DNA from: Streptosporangiaceae bacterium
Lineage (GTDB): Bacteria; Actinomycetota; Actinomycetes; Streptosporangiales; Streptosporangiaceae
Length of the DNA stretch: 64,000 bases
Direction of reading: 5' to 3'
Assembly (NCBI GenBank): GCA_019245115.1
Contig: JAFARZ010000005.1
Coordinates: 1 to 64,000, forward strand
Under the pieces are notes generated by a model, which worked only from the letters and a program-made list of their open reading frames with translations, searched no databases and was not told the DNA's origin. A program made the translations under genes and the position numbers. Each line of letters opens with the position of its first letter. The first letter of the stretch is position 1. Shown piece after piece: positions 25,510 to 32,797 of this stretch.

Positions 25510-26370
25510 ATGGCTGGAGACAGTGAAGCGAACGAGCGGGACAAGCCCGTCGACAACGCGCTGATCATGGAGTGCGTGCGAGCGCTGCACGGCGGGCTGG
25601 ACGAGCTCGAGCGCCACATAGCACGCCCGGAACGCCCGGAACGCCCGGAACGCACCGCTAAAGCTAAAGCTCAAGCTGAAGCTCAAGCTAAAGGCGCCGC
25701 GCCAGATGTCACGCCCGCCTGGAAACGCCCCACTCAAGGCGAGGCTCGCTGGCAGGCGGCGCTCTGTGTGGCCGGCGCTGTCGCGCTCCAGTTCGCGGTG
25801 CCCGAACGGCTTGTCCTGGTGCACCCGTTCTGGATACTCCCCACAGCACAGGGATTGCTGCTGGCGGCGCTCGTGGTGGCCAACCCGAAGCACATCAATC
25901 GGCGATCCCGCGCCATCCGGATGCTCGGCCTCACGCTGGCCGCCTTCCTCAGCCTGGCCAACGCCTGGTCGGTGGTACGGCTGGCGATCGGGCTGGTAAA
26001 CGGCACCGAAGGCGAGAACGCGGGACCACTCCTGATCACCGGCGGGGTCATCTGGCTCACCAACGTCATTGTCTTCGCCCTGTGGTACTGGGAGCTCGAC
26101 CGCGGCGGCCCGGTCGCCCGGGCGCACGCCACCCGCCTGTACCCTGATTTCCTGTTCGTGCAGATGACGACGCCGCATATGGCGCCGCCGCACTGGGAGC
26201 CGAAGTTCAGCGATTACCTCTATGTGTCGTTCACGAACGCCACCGCCTTCAGCCCCACCGATACGATGCCGCTGTCCCGCTGGGCGAAGATGGCGATGAC
26301 GGCGCAGGCCGCCGTCTCGATCGTCACCGTCGCGCTCGTGGTGGCCCGCGCGGTCAACATATTCAAGTAA
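25510..26370 (+). CDS. DUF1345-like integral membrane protein
   Basis: Protein of 286 residues. The N-terminus has a charged low-complexity stretch with tandem Arg-Pro-Glu units (25628-25654) followed by Ala-Lys/Ala-Gln/Ala-Glu dipeptides. It then has about five membrane spans (AALCVAGAVALQFAVPERLVL, PTAQGLLLAALVVA, IRMLGLTLAAFLSLANAW, PLLITGGVIWLTNVIVFALWYW, and a C-terminal span). The block SDYLYVSFTNATAFSPTDTMPLS resembles the conserved end of DUF1345 membrane proteins. ATG 25510 is preferred; GTG 25507 is the codon before. The next gene begins 9 bp after it, so the two are an operon. Confidence 0.7.
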   Translation: MAGDSEANERDKPVDNALIMECVRALHGGLDELERHIARPERPERPERTAKAKAQAEAQAKGAAPDVTPAWKRPTQGEARWQAALCVAGAVALQFAVPERLVLVHPFWILPTAQGLLLAALVVANPKHINRRSRAIRMLGLTLAAFLSLANAWSVVRLAIGLVNGTEGENAGPLLITGGVIWLTNVIVFALWYWELDRGGPVARAHATRLYPDFLFVQMTTPHMAPPHWEPKFSDYLYVSFTNATAFSPTDTMPLSRWAKMAMTAQAAVSIVTVALVVARAVNIFK

Positions 26371-26379
26371 GGACGAATA

Positions 26380-27882
26380 GTGACCAACACCGAGCCGAGT
26401 GTGAACGACGTGTTCTTCGTAACGCTCACTCGCGTCGCGAACCGGTCCGCGCTGTGGGGCGCGGCGGCCGCCGGGCTCGCGCTCGCGGGCGGGCCGCGCG
26501 GGAGGCGAGCGGCGGCGCGTGGCATGGCCGCCGTCGCGCTCGCCTCGGTCGCGGTCAACGGTCCGGTAAAGCAGGCGTTCCGCCGCCCGCGGCCCACGCG
26601 CAGGCCGCCGCTGATCCGGATGCCACGCTCGTCCTCGTTCCCGTCCGGGCATTCCGCCTCGGCGTTCGCGTTCGCGACCGCGGCCGGGGCGACGGTGCCC
26701 GCCGCCGCGACGGTACTGGTACCGCTCGCCGCCGCGGTCGCCTACTCCAGGATCCGCGTCGGCGTGCACCGGCCCAGCGAAGTCGTGTTCGGCAGCGCGC
26801 TGGGAATCGCCTCCGGCGCGCTGGTCAGCGCGGCCGACCGGCGGCGTCGAACCACCCAGGCGAAGCCCGCCAGCGGACTGCCCGCCAGCGGACCGCCGGC
26901 CAGCGGACCGCCGGCCAGCGACCTGCCCGCCGGTGTCGTGCTCGTCACCAGCCGGTTCGCCGGGCACAGCGGCGCGCTCGAGTCCGCCCGCGAGCAGATG
27001 CGGCGCGGCGGCCTGGAGATCGTCTCCGAACTCGATGTGTCGGACATGACCGGCCTGCGCGACCAGATCCGTGCCTCGGCGCCACAAGGCCCGCGGCTCG
27101 TGGTCGCCGCCGGCGGGGACGGCACCGTCGGCGCGGTCGCCGACTGCCTGGCCGAAACCAATTGTGTCCTCGGTATCTTGCCGCTCGGCACTTCCAACGA
27201 CTTCGCGCGTTCGCTGGGCATCCCGATCGATCCCAGGCGAGCGGCCGCCCTGCTGACCCAGGGCAAGATCGCTGGCGTCGACCTCGGCCGCCTGGTGGTG
27301 CCGGGGCAGCCCGCCAGGCATTTCGTGCACGCCGCCACGGTCGGCCTCAACGTCAACTTCGCCAAGCTGGCCACGCGGGCGTCGATGCGGGCTCACCTCG
27401 GGCGCCTGACCTACCTGATCGCGGCCCGCAACGCGCTACGCGCGCGCCCGGCCTTCGCGTGTGAACTGCGTCACGACGGACACACCGAGAAGCTCGCCCT
27501 CACCCAGCTTTCGGTCATCAACGCGCCGGTCTTCGGCGGCGCGCTCGGGCTCAGCGTCGAGGGCTCCGACCCCGACGACCGCCTCCTCGACGTCCTGGCG
27601 ATCGAGGACCTCCCGGTCCGCCGCCTGCTGCTGGCCGGCTGTTTCCTGTTGCTGCGGGTCAGACGGCAACTCCCGGGCGTCCACACCTTTCATATCCGCA
27701 CGCTCCACGTGCACACCGAGCGCCCGCTCGACGTCGCCCTCGATGGCGAGGTGCTCGGGCGGCTACCCGGCGACTTCGAGGTGGTCGGTGAAGCGCTGCG
27801 CGTGATCACCCCTCTAGACTTCGTAGACGTTGTCGAGGGAGAAGCACCACCATCCGTTCGTTTAAAAAGATCTTTTAACTAG
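26380..27882 (+). CDS. PAP2 phosphatase-diacylglycerol/lipid kinase fusion
   Basis: Protein of 500 residues joining opposite activities. Residues about 1-155 are a PAP2-type lipid phosphatase: K64-x6-RP, SFPSGHS at 86-92, and SR-x5-H at 123-130, although the following acidic residue is Glu. Residues 163-183 are a linker of tandem PASG units (12-bp DNA repeats). Residues about 185-500 are a YegS/DgkA-type lipid kinase with AAGGDGTVGAVAD near 243-255 and LPLGTSNDFARSLGIP near 267-282. The fusion is known in actinobacteria and suggests turnover of phosphatidate or isoprenoid phosphates at the membrane. GTG start 26380. A hairpin overlaps the 3' end. Confidence 0.9.
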   Translation: MTNTEPSVNDVFFVTLTRVANRSALWGAAAAGLALAGGPRGRRAAARGMAAVALASVAVNGPVKQAFRRPRPTRRPPLIRMPRSSSFPSGHSASAFAFATAAGATVPAAATVLVPLAAAVAYSRIRVGVHRPSEVVFGSALGIASGALVSAADRRRRTTQAKPASGLPASGPPASGPPASDLPAGVVLVTSRFAGHSGALESAREQMRRGGLEIVSELDVSDMTGLRDQIRASAPQGPRLVVAAGGDGTVGAVADCLAETNCVLGILPLGTSNDFARSLGIPIDPRRAAALLTQGKIAGVDLGRLVVPGQPARHFVHAATVGLNVNFAKLATRASMRAHLGRLTYLIAARNALRARPAFACELRHDGHTEKLALTQLSVINAPVFGGALGLSVEGSDPDDRLLDVLAIEDLPVRRLLLAGCFLLLRVRRQLPGVHTFHIRTLHVHTERPLDVALDGEVLGRLPGDFEVVGEALRVITPLDFVDVVEGEAPPSVRLKRSFN

Positions 27883-27894
27883 AACGTCGGTGGT
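27846..27894. terminator. hairpin with GGTGGT arm (R4 copy 1) at the end of the lipid kinase gene
   Basis: ACCACC (27846-27851) pairs with GGTGGT (27889-27894). Inside, CGTTC pairs with GAACG and GTTTAAAAAGATCTTTTAAC forms the top. It overlaps the last codons of the kinase gene. The right arm reads GAACGTCGGTGGTACCAC, shared with hairpins at 42841 and 63090. Confidence 0.65.
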
Positions 27895-27977
27895 ACCACC
27901 TCTGAACCACCGCTCTTGTCGAATCCTCCGTGTCCGCCCCACTATGGGGATGAGGGAACTGGTAAGTAGGGGCGTGT

Positions 27978-30656
27978 ATGCCGATCGCGTCGATTGAACG
28001 CACGATCCAGGACGCCTATCTTCAGCTCAGCCGATCGGCCGCTGTGGCGCGGCACTGCCGCCGGCGCTACCTGGACGACCAGCCACGACGGCCCGCGGCG
28101 CCCGGCCTGGCCTCGCTGACCGCCGCCCATCCGTGGGCGCTGAGCGGCTTCGGTGACGCGGCCTGGGACGCCTACCGGCCCGACCTCGACGCGCCGCCGC
28201 CGGATGGATTGCGGATCGGCGTCCTGCGGGACGGTAAGCTGCCGGTCGTGCCGGCGCTGGCCAGGTTCGCCGGGCACGGCCACATCCTGATCACCGAGTC
28301 CGGATTCACCGAGGGGGCACGGTCGCTGTTGCAGGCGCTGGCGCTCCGGCTGGCCACCGCCACCCGGCCGGGCACGGTGCGGTTCGCGCTCGCCGATCCG
28401 GTCGGACAGGGGCGGTACCTGAGCGCGTTCCTCAGGCTGCCCGCGCAGCTCCGGGAGGGCACCGGGATCGCGGCCGGTACCGACGAGATCGAGGCGCTGC
28501 TGACCGCGCTCACCCGCCATGTCGTGGAGGTCACCCAGACCCGGCTGACCAATGTGTACGACTCGGTGGAGGACTACAACGCGAGCACCACCGGGACAAC
28601 GGTGCCGTACCACGTCCTGGTGCTGGCCGGTTTCCCGGCCGGTGTCGGGGACCGGGCCGCCGACCTGCTGAGCAAGCTGGCCCGCAACGGCCCGCGCGCC
28701 GGGCTGTACATCCTCGCCACGGTGGATCCCTGGCAGCGGATGCCCCGCGGCTTCGACCTGACCGCGCTGACCGCGCTGGGCACGAACGTGGGCCTGTCCC
28801 ACGACGGCGACCTCACCTGGGATGATCCGGATTTCGGGGCGAGCGTGATCGAGCCGGACCAGATGCCCGTCGCCGCCCGGGTCAACCCGTTGCTGGACGC
28901 GGTCGGGGCCGCGGCCGGCGCGGCGGTTCGGGATCTTCCGTTCGGCCGGATCGCGATCGCCGCGGCGCGGCGCTGGGCCGGCTCCACCGCGGACGGCCTG
29001 AACGTGCAGATCGGCGTGGACAGCAAGGGTGAGCCGCAGCACTTCGTGATGGGCGTCCGGGGGGTGCACCACGGGCTGGTGGGCGGAGACGTCCGGATGG
29101 GCAAGACCAACCTGCTGCACGTGCTGATCTGCCAGCTCGCCCTCCGGTACCCGCCGGAAGAGCTCGAGCTGTACCTGCTCGACTTCAAGGAAGTCGAGTT
29201 CGACGCCTATCTGACCGAGCGGCTGCCGCACGCCCGCGCGATCGCGTCCCGCACCGACCGCGAGTTCGGCCTGAGCATGCTGCGCCGGTTCCACGACGAG
29301 ATCAACCGGCGGGCCAGGCTGTGCCGTGAGGCGAAGGTGACCGATCTGGCCGACTACCGGCACGACACCGGTCAGCCGCTGCCGCGGGCCCTGGTGGTCA
29401 TGGACGAGTTCCAGGTGCTGTTCAGCTCCGAGGACCGGCTGGCCCGCGAAGCCGGCCAGCTCCTGGCCGACATCGCCAAACGCGGCGCGGCGTTCGGCCT
29501 GCACCTGCTGCTGGCCACCCAGTCGCCCGGCGGACCGCTGACCGCGTACCTGCGGCCGGTGTATGAGCAGATGGCGCTGCGGATCGCGCTGGGCTGCACC
29601 CAGCCGACCGTGTCGCAGGCCATCCTGGGGGAGGGGAATGACGCCGCCACCAGGCTGGTCCGGGCCGGGGACGCGATCTACAACGACCGCCGGGGAGAGG
29701 GGGCCAACCCGGTCATGCGGATCGCGGCGCTGCCCACCCGGGAGCGGCTGGAGCTGATCCCGGCGATCCGGTCGATCCGGGCTCTGGGAGACGGCGGGGA
29801 GTACGCGGCGCCGGCCAGCTTCGACCCCGACGCTCCGGCGGACTTCCGTACCCACCCGGCCTGCGCCGCGTTTTCTGCGTTTTCCGGCCAGTGGCCGGAG
29901 CGGGGCAGCGCTGTCGAGGCGTGGCTCGGTCAGGCGGTCGAGATCAAGCCGGCCACGACCGCCACGTTTGAGCATTACGCCCGGTCGAACCTGCTCATCG
30001 TCGGGGGTGAGGAACGTGGCCATGGGCTGTTGCTGGCCACGCTGCTCAGCGTTGCGGTCCAGCGTTCCCCGGCCGACGCCAGCTTCACGATCGCCGAGTT
30101 CACCCGGCCTTCGTCGCCGTTCCACGATTTCTTCGCCGCGGCGAAGGACCTGCCGCACGATGTGCGGATCGCCGACCGCAGGACCGCCGGGGAGGAGCTG
30201 GAGGCGCTGATCGGGGACCTGGACGCGCGTCTGGACGGCACCGGGTCCGGGCCCGAGCGGTTCTTTTTCATCGCCGGCATGCACCGCTGGTACGAGCTGG
30301 TGACCGAAGGCGACTATGGACGCCCCAGCGAGACCTCCGCCGATCTGGTCCGGCTGGCCGGTCAGGGGCCGGACGCCGGTATCCACGTGGTGGCGTGGGC
30401 CGACAGTTACGCCACCGCCGAACGTGCGCTGCGGCGAACCGGGATAGGCCATTTCGGCCTGCGCGCGGTGCTCCGCGTGTTCTCGCCTGCGGAGAGCGAT
30501 TCGCTGCTGGGCGTGTCGGCGGCCGCCAGCCTGGACGACAACCGTGCCCTGTTCCGTGACACCGAATGGCCCATCGAACAGGTCGAGAAGTTCAAGCCGT
30601 ACTCGATCGCGTCGCTGCGCGCCTTTACCCAGGCCGCGTTCCGGAGTTCATCGTGA
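27978..30656 (+). CDS. FtsK/EccC-like multi-domain ATPase heading a five-gene operon
   Basis: Protein of 892 residues. The central FtsK/SpoIIIE domain has Walker A GDVRMGKT at 370-377, LLDFKEVEFDAYL near 400-412, Walker B ALVVMDEF at 471-478, and the LLATQSP sensor near 511-517. Two flanking modules look like degenerate copies of the same fold: ILITESGFTEGARSLLQAL near 103-121, and LLIVGGEERGHGLLLATLL near 672-690. A three-module row resembles EccC of type VII secretion more than the chromosome pump FtsK, but no transmembrane segment is evident at the N-terminus. Walker A has Met-Gly-Lys-Thr instead of Gly-Ser-Gly-Lys. It starts with ATG 27978 after TAGGGG, and its stop overlaps the next start (GTGA). 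It probably powers protein or DNA movement together with the four small downstream products. Confidence 0.85.
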   Translation: MPIASIERTIQDAYLQLSRSAAVARHCRRRYLDDQPRRPAAPGLASLTAAHPWALSGFGDAAWDAYRPDLDAPPPDGLRIGVLRDGKLPVVPALARFAGHGHILITESGFTEGARSLLQALALRLATATRPGTVRFALADPVGQGRYLSAFLRLPAQLREGTGIAAGTDEIEALLTALTRHVVEVTQTRLTNVYDSVEDYNASTTGTTVPYHVLVLAGFPAGVGDRAADLLSKLARNGPRAGLYILATVDPWQRMPRGFDLTALTALGTNVGLSHDGDLTWDDPDFGASVIEPDQMPVAARVNPLLDAVGAAAGAAVRDLPFGRIAIAAARRWAGSTADGLNVQIGVDSKGEPQHFVMGVRGVHHGLVGGDVRMGKTNLLHVLICQLALRYPPEELELYLLDFKEVEFDAYLTERLPHARAIASRTDREFGLSMLRRFHDEINRRARLCREAKVTDLADYRHDTGQPLPRALVVMDEFQVLFSSEDRLAREAGQLLADIAKRGAAFGLHLLLATQSPGGPLTAYLRPVYEQMALRIALGCTQPTVSQAILGEGNDAATRLVRAGDAIYNDRRGEGANPVMRIAALPTRERLELIPAIRSIRALGDGGEYAAPASFDPDAPADFRTHPACAAFSAFSGQWPERGSAVEAWLGQAVEIKPATTATFEHYARSNLLIVGGEERGHGLLLATLLSVAVQRSPADASFTIAEFTRPSSPFHDFFAAAKDLPHDVRIADRRTAGEELEALIGDLDARLDGTGSGPERFFFIAGMHRWYELVTEGDYGRPSETSADLVRLAGQGPDAGIHVVAWADSYATAERALRRTGIGHFGLRAVLRVFSPAESDSLLGVSAAASLDDNRALFRDTEWPIEQVEKFKPYSIASLRAFTQAAFRSSS

Positions 30657-31567
30657 CCACGCAGCAACCGGCGGTCCAGCCCGCCACTCCCGCCTCGCCC
30701 TACCTGCGCCTGCGCCAGGCGGTACGCCCCGCCATATTCGCCCAGCGTCTGCTGGCCGGCGACGCCGAACGAGCCAGCAGCCTGGCCGCGGAGTGCGAGG
30801 AACTCCTCATGCTGTCCCGGGAGCTGATCAAAGCCACCGGCCGCGTCCACCTCCTCGACCCAGGCCGGTCGTCCGCCCTCGACCCGGGCCGGTCGTCCGC
30901 CCTCGACCCGGGCCGGTTGTCTGGTCTCGACCCGGGCCGGTCGTCTGGTCTCGACCCAGGTCCGCCGCCCCCCTCTCCCAGCATGTCGGACATTTCCGAA
31001 ATGTCCGACATATCAGGGACTCTCAATCGGCAGGAGCTGCTCCTGGACGCGTACGCGGAAGCAGGGCTGGGATGGGCGAAGGTGGTCGGCAGCCTGATGG
31101 CCCTGGCCGGGACGCTGCTCGGCCGAGGCGAATGGGAGGACGTGCGCCGGCTGGCCGACATCCTGTTCGAAGCGGGGGAAAGCTACGCGGCCAGGGACCT
31201 CCGTGCGCAGCTTTCCGGAGCCGTCTGGGAAACGTACCAGGATCAGCTACAACGCATTACCGACAAAATGCCACCCAACGACATCCGGAACAGCATAACC
31301 GCGCTGCGGACGATCCTTCTCGAAACCCCGGAGGATTTCGCCGATCGAAACCGGGATGTCAATCGTCTTCTGGCGCCGCTCGCCGCCTCGATACTCGCGA
31401 TCATGAAAGGCTACGCTATCGAGATACCCCAGGACAGCAGGGTCGAACACATAGCAGGAGGCGGGGTCGCCAGGTACCCGGAAATTGTCAGGACGAGCCT
31501 CGATGAGCTCTCTGCCGAATTCGAGGGACTCGTGCAGTGGCTTGGACGGGCCAGAAGGAGCACATGA
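30653..31567 (+). CDS. 304-residue protein of the FtsK-like operon, unknown family
   Basis: I do not recognise a family. GTG 30653 overlaps the ATPase stop codon. Residues 1-67 are helical (YLRLRQAVRPAIFAQRLLAGD, then AAECEELLMLSRELIKATG). Residues 68-104 are a low-complexity linker made of 24-bp DNA repeats encoding LDPGRSS(A/G). Residues about 111-121 (MSDISEMSDIS) are encoded by a DNA palindrome. From 122 onward there is an all-helical domain (ELLLDAYAEAGLGWAKVVGSLMALAGTLLGRGEWEDVRRLADILF...). There is no signal peptide or membrane span. The linker suggests two folded parts joined flexibly; a scaffold or adaptor role for the ATPase is inference. Confidence 0.75.
   Translation: MTTQQPAVQPATPASPYLRLRQAVRPAIFAQRLLAGDAERASSLAAECEELLMLSRELIKATGRVHLLDPGRSSALDPGRSSALDPGRLSGLDPGRSSGLDPGPPPPSPSMSDISEMSDISGTLNRQELLLDAYAEAGLGWAKVVGSLMALAGTLLGRGEWEDVRRLADILFEAGESYAARDLRAQLSGAVWETYQDQLQRITDKMPPNDIRNSITALRTILLETPEDFADRNRDVNRLLAPLAASILAIMKGYAIEIPQDSRVEHIAGGGVARYPEIVRTSLDELSAEFEGLVQWLGRARRST
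30854..30964 (+). repeat. 24-bp in-frame tandem repeat
   Basis: About four and a half units of 24 bp beginning CTCGACCC(A/G)GGCCGGT, at 30854, 30878, 30902, 30926 and 30950. Each unit encodes Leu-Asp-Pro-Gly-Arg-Ser/Leu-Ser-Ala/Gly. Unit number probably varies between strains. Confidence 0.85.
30983..31011. repeat. 29-bp palindrome inside the coding region
   Basis: Arms of 14 bp (ATGTCGGACATTTC and GAAATGTCCGACAT) flank a single central base. The palindrome stays in frame and encodes Met-Ser-Asp-Ile-Ser-Glu-Met-Ser-Asp-Ile. An imperfect relative lies at 36236-36260, and half-sites with CCGACATTTC lie at 36705 and 48666. Confidence 0.8.
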
Positions 31568-31903
31568 GTGGCTGGGGTAATCAATGACGTCGAGGCTCTG
31601 GCGGAGTTCAGAGTTCACCTGATGCAGTTCAACCGGGAGCTGGCGGAGAGCTTCGCGGCCATTCGTGGTCACTGGCTCGAGCTGGGCGACGTCTGGCGGG
31701 ACGACATGTACCGGCTGTTCGGCGAGGCGCTGGAGGAGGTCACTCCAGGGATCGAGGTATACCTGTCGGCGACCGAAGGCCATGAGGCGCATCTGGCCGC
31801 GCTGATCGAGCAGCTTCAGGCCTATCTCGACACCGGTCTGGTGGCTACCGGGCGCGACCACAGCCGGCGCGATCAGGGGCGACGTGACCAGGGTCGACGC
31901 TGA
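31568..31903 (+). CDS. small helical WXG100-like protein of the FtsK-like operon
   Basis: Protein of 111 residues predicted all-helical. EALAEFRVHLMQFNRELAES forms one helix. The turn HWLELGDVWRDDMYRLFGEAL is followed by a second helix ending in EQLQAYLDTG. The W-x-x-D-x5-F pattern recalls WXG100/ESAT-6 family substrates, but the Trp-x-Gly turn itself is not exact. GTG 31568 directly follows the previous stop codon and has GGAG upstream. The tail (RRDQGRRDQGRR) is a short Arg-rich repeat. The gene overlaps the next by 20 bp. Possible partner or substrate of the ATPase (inference). Confidence 0.7.
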   Translation: MAGVINDVEALAEFRVHLMQFNRELAESFAAIRGHWLELGDVWRDDMYRLFGEALEEVTPGIEVYLSATEGHEAHLAALIEQLQAYLDTGLVATGRDHSRRDQGRRDQGRR

Positions 31904-32339
31904 CATCGAGGCGCTCAAGGAGTTCCACGCCGCGCTGATCCGGTTCCGTGACGCGCAGCGGGAAGTGGCCGCCCGGGGCGGCCAGGAGGTCGAGGCGGCC
32001 CGCGCGTCCCTCGCCGAGCGGGCCGGCCACTGGCGATCCGTGCTCGAGCAGCGCCAGGCTGAACTCGACGTCTGCCGGCGCCGGGCCGCCCAGGCGCCGG
32101 CGATGGACGACGAGGTCGACTGTGCGGGCTACGTCCATGCCGTCGCCGAAGCGGAACAGCGGCTTGAGCAGATCCGCCGCTGGCAGCAGCGGGTCGAGGA
32201 GGAAGCCAGCGTGTTCGTCGGCGTCGCGGGCCGGTTCCGCAACCTGCTGGAGAACGATCTGCCCCGGACCCAAGCCCACCTTTCGGCACTGATCACCCGC
32301 CTGGAGGCCGCGCGCGGCGTCCAGTCTCCGGGTTCCTGA
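31884..32339 (+). CDS. coiled-coil protein of the FtsK-like operon
   Basis: Protein of 151 residues, very rich in Ala, Arg, Glu and Gln with heptad character: RFRDAQREVAARGGQEVEAARASLAERAGHW in one helix, RSVLEQRQAELDVCRRRAA in the second, and VAEAEQRLEQIRRWQQRVEEEASVF in the third. Two conserved-looking Cys residues (DVCRRR and DCAGYVH) are present. GTG 31884 lies inside the preceding gene. Its length and helical hairpin layout would fit a rod-like adaptor. I know no named family for it. Confidence 0.7.
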   Translation: MTRVDADIEALKEFHAALIRFRDAQREVAARGGQEVEAARASLAERAGHWRSVLEQRQAELDVCRRRAAQAPAMDDEVDCAGYVHAVAEAEQRLEQIRRWQQRVEEEASVFVGVAGRFRNLLENDLPRTQAHLSALITRLEAARGVQSPGS

Positions 32340-32341
32340 TC

Positions 32342-32557
32342 ATGCCCGCTCAGATAGACACCGACGGCGGACACTCGCTCAGCCTGCTGGCCGACGCCTG
32401 GGACAAGGCCGCGCAGCACTGGCACGACGAAATGGCCCGTGACTTCGACGTCCACCACGTCCGGCCGTTGCTCGACGAATCCCGCACCTACCTGGACGCC
32501 CTCCGCGACCTGATCGAAGTCCTGGATACCGCCACCCGCGACACCACCCCGTCTTGA
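32342..32557 (+). CDS. 71-residue helical protein, last gene of the FtsK-like operon
   Basis: Short protein with two helices: SLLADAWDKAAQHWHDEMARDF and VRPLLDESRTYLDALRDLIEVL. The W-x-D-x5-F-x5-V-x-P pattern matches the middle of the 111-residue protein encoded two genes upstream (VWRDDMYRLF...VTP), so the two may be paralogues. It begins 2 bp after the previous stop codon. A miniature transposable element starts 8 bp after its end, which may have removed or separated further operon genes. Confidence 0.65.
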   Translation: MPAQIDTDGGHSLSLLADAWDKAAQHWHDEMARDFDVHHVRPLLDESRTYLDALRDLIEVLDTATRDTTPS

Positions 32558-32564
32558 CCAGGGC

Positions 32565-32797
32565 CTAGAGTGCCAGTCAAGTAATCCCGAGTATCACCGC
32601 GGCCGGAAGTCCGCGCGGCGGGCCGCTCAGATTACTGCGGTAATTCGGGGCTATGCGGTGACTTTGGTGCACTATGCTGCACAAAAGTCACCGCGAAGCC
32701 CATATCAACCACGAAAACTTGCCCAGCGAATCCGGCGAAAGGCACAAAAGCTGCACGTCCAGCGGATCCAGCCCACTACTTGACCGGCACACTCTAG
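32565..32797. mobile_element. 233-bp miniature inverted-repeat element (R1 copy A)
   Basis: Begins CTAGAGTGCCAGTCAAGTA and ends in the near-inverse (TACTTGACCGGCACACTCTAG), so it has roughly 19-bp terminal inverted repeats with CTAG at both outer ends. A second element of the same length lies at 60037-60269, about 88% identical by eye. Inside, GGTGACTTTGGTGCA and TGCACAAAAGTCACC form a 15-bp stem with one mismatch, followed by the 84-bp core. It has no transposase gene, so it must move in trans. CTAG or TA duplications are known for IS5- and IS630-type elements; the family here is not determined. Confidence 0.85.

Noticed and set aside
25628-25700. Short tandem repeats (CCCGGAACG and GCTAAA-type units)
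   Set aside because: They encode an Arg-Pro-Glu and Ala-Lys/Gln linker of the DUF1345-like protein; ordinary low complexity.
25372-27396. Open frame of 674 codons antisense to the DUF1345-like and lipid kinase genes
   Set aside because: Low-complexity shadow; the sense strand shows PAP2 and kinase motifs.
27942-30452. Open frame of 836 codons antisense to the FtsK-like ATPase gene
   Set aside because: Shadow of the ATPase gene, rich in Arg/Gln/Gly/Pro with no domain pattern; Walker motifs are on the other strand.
30854-30964. Possible CRISPR array
   Set aside because: Units are contiguous with no spacers and lie in frame within a gene.
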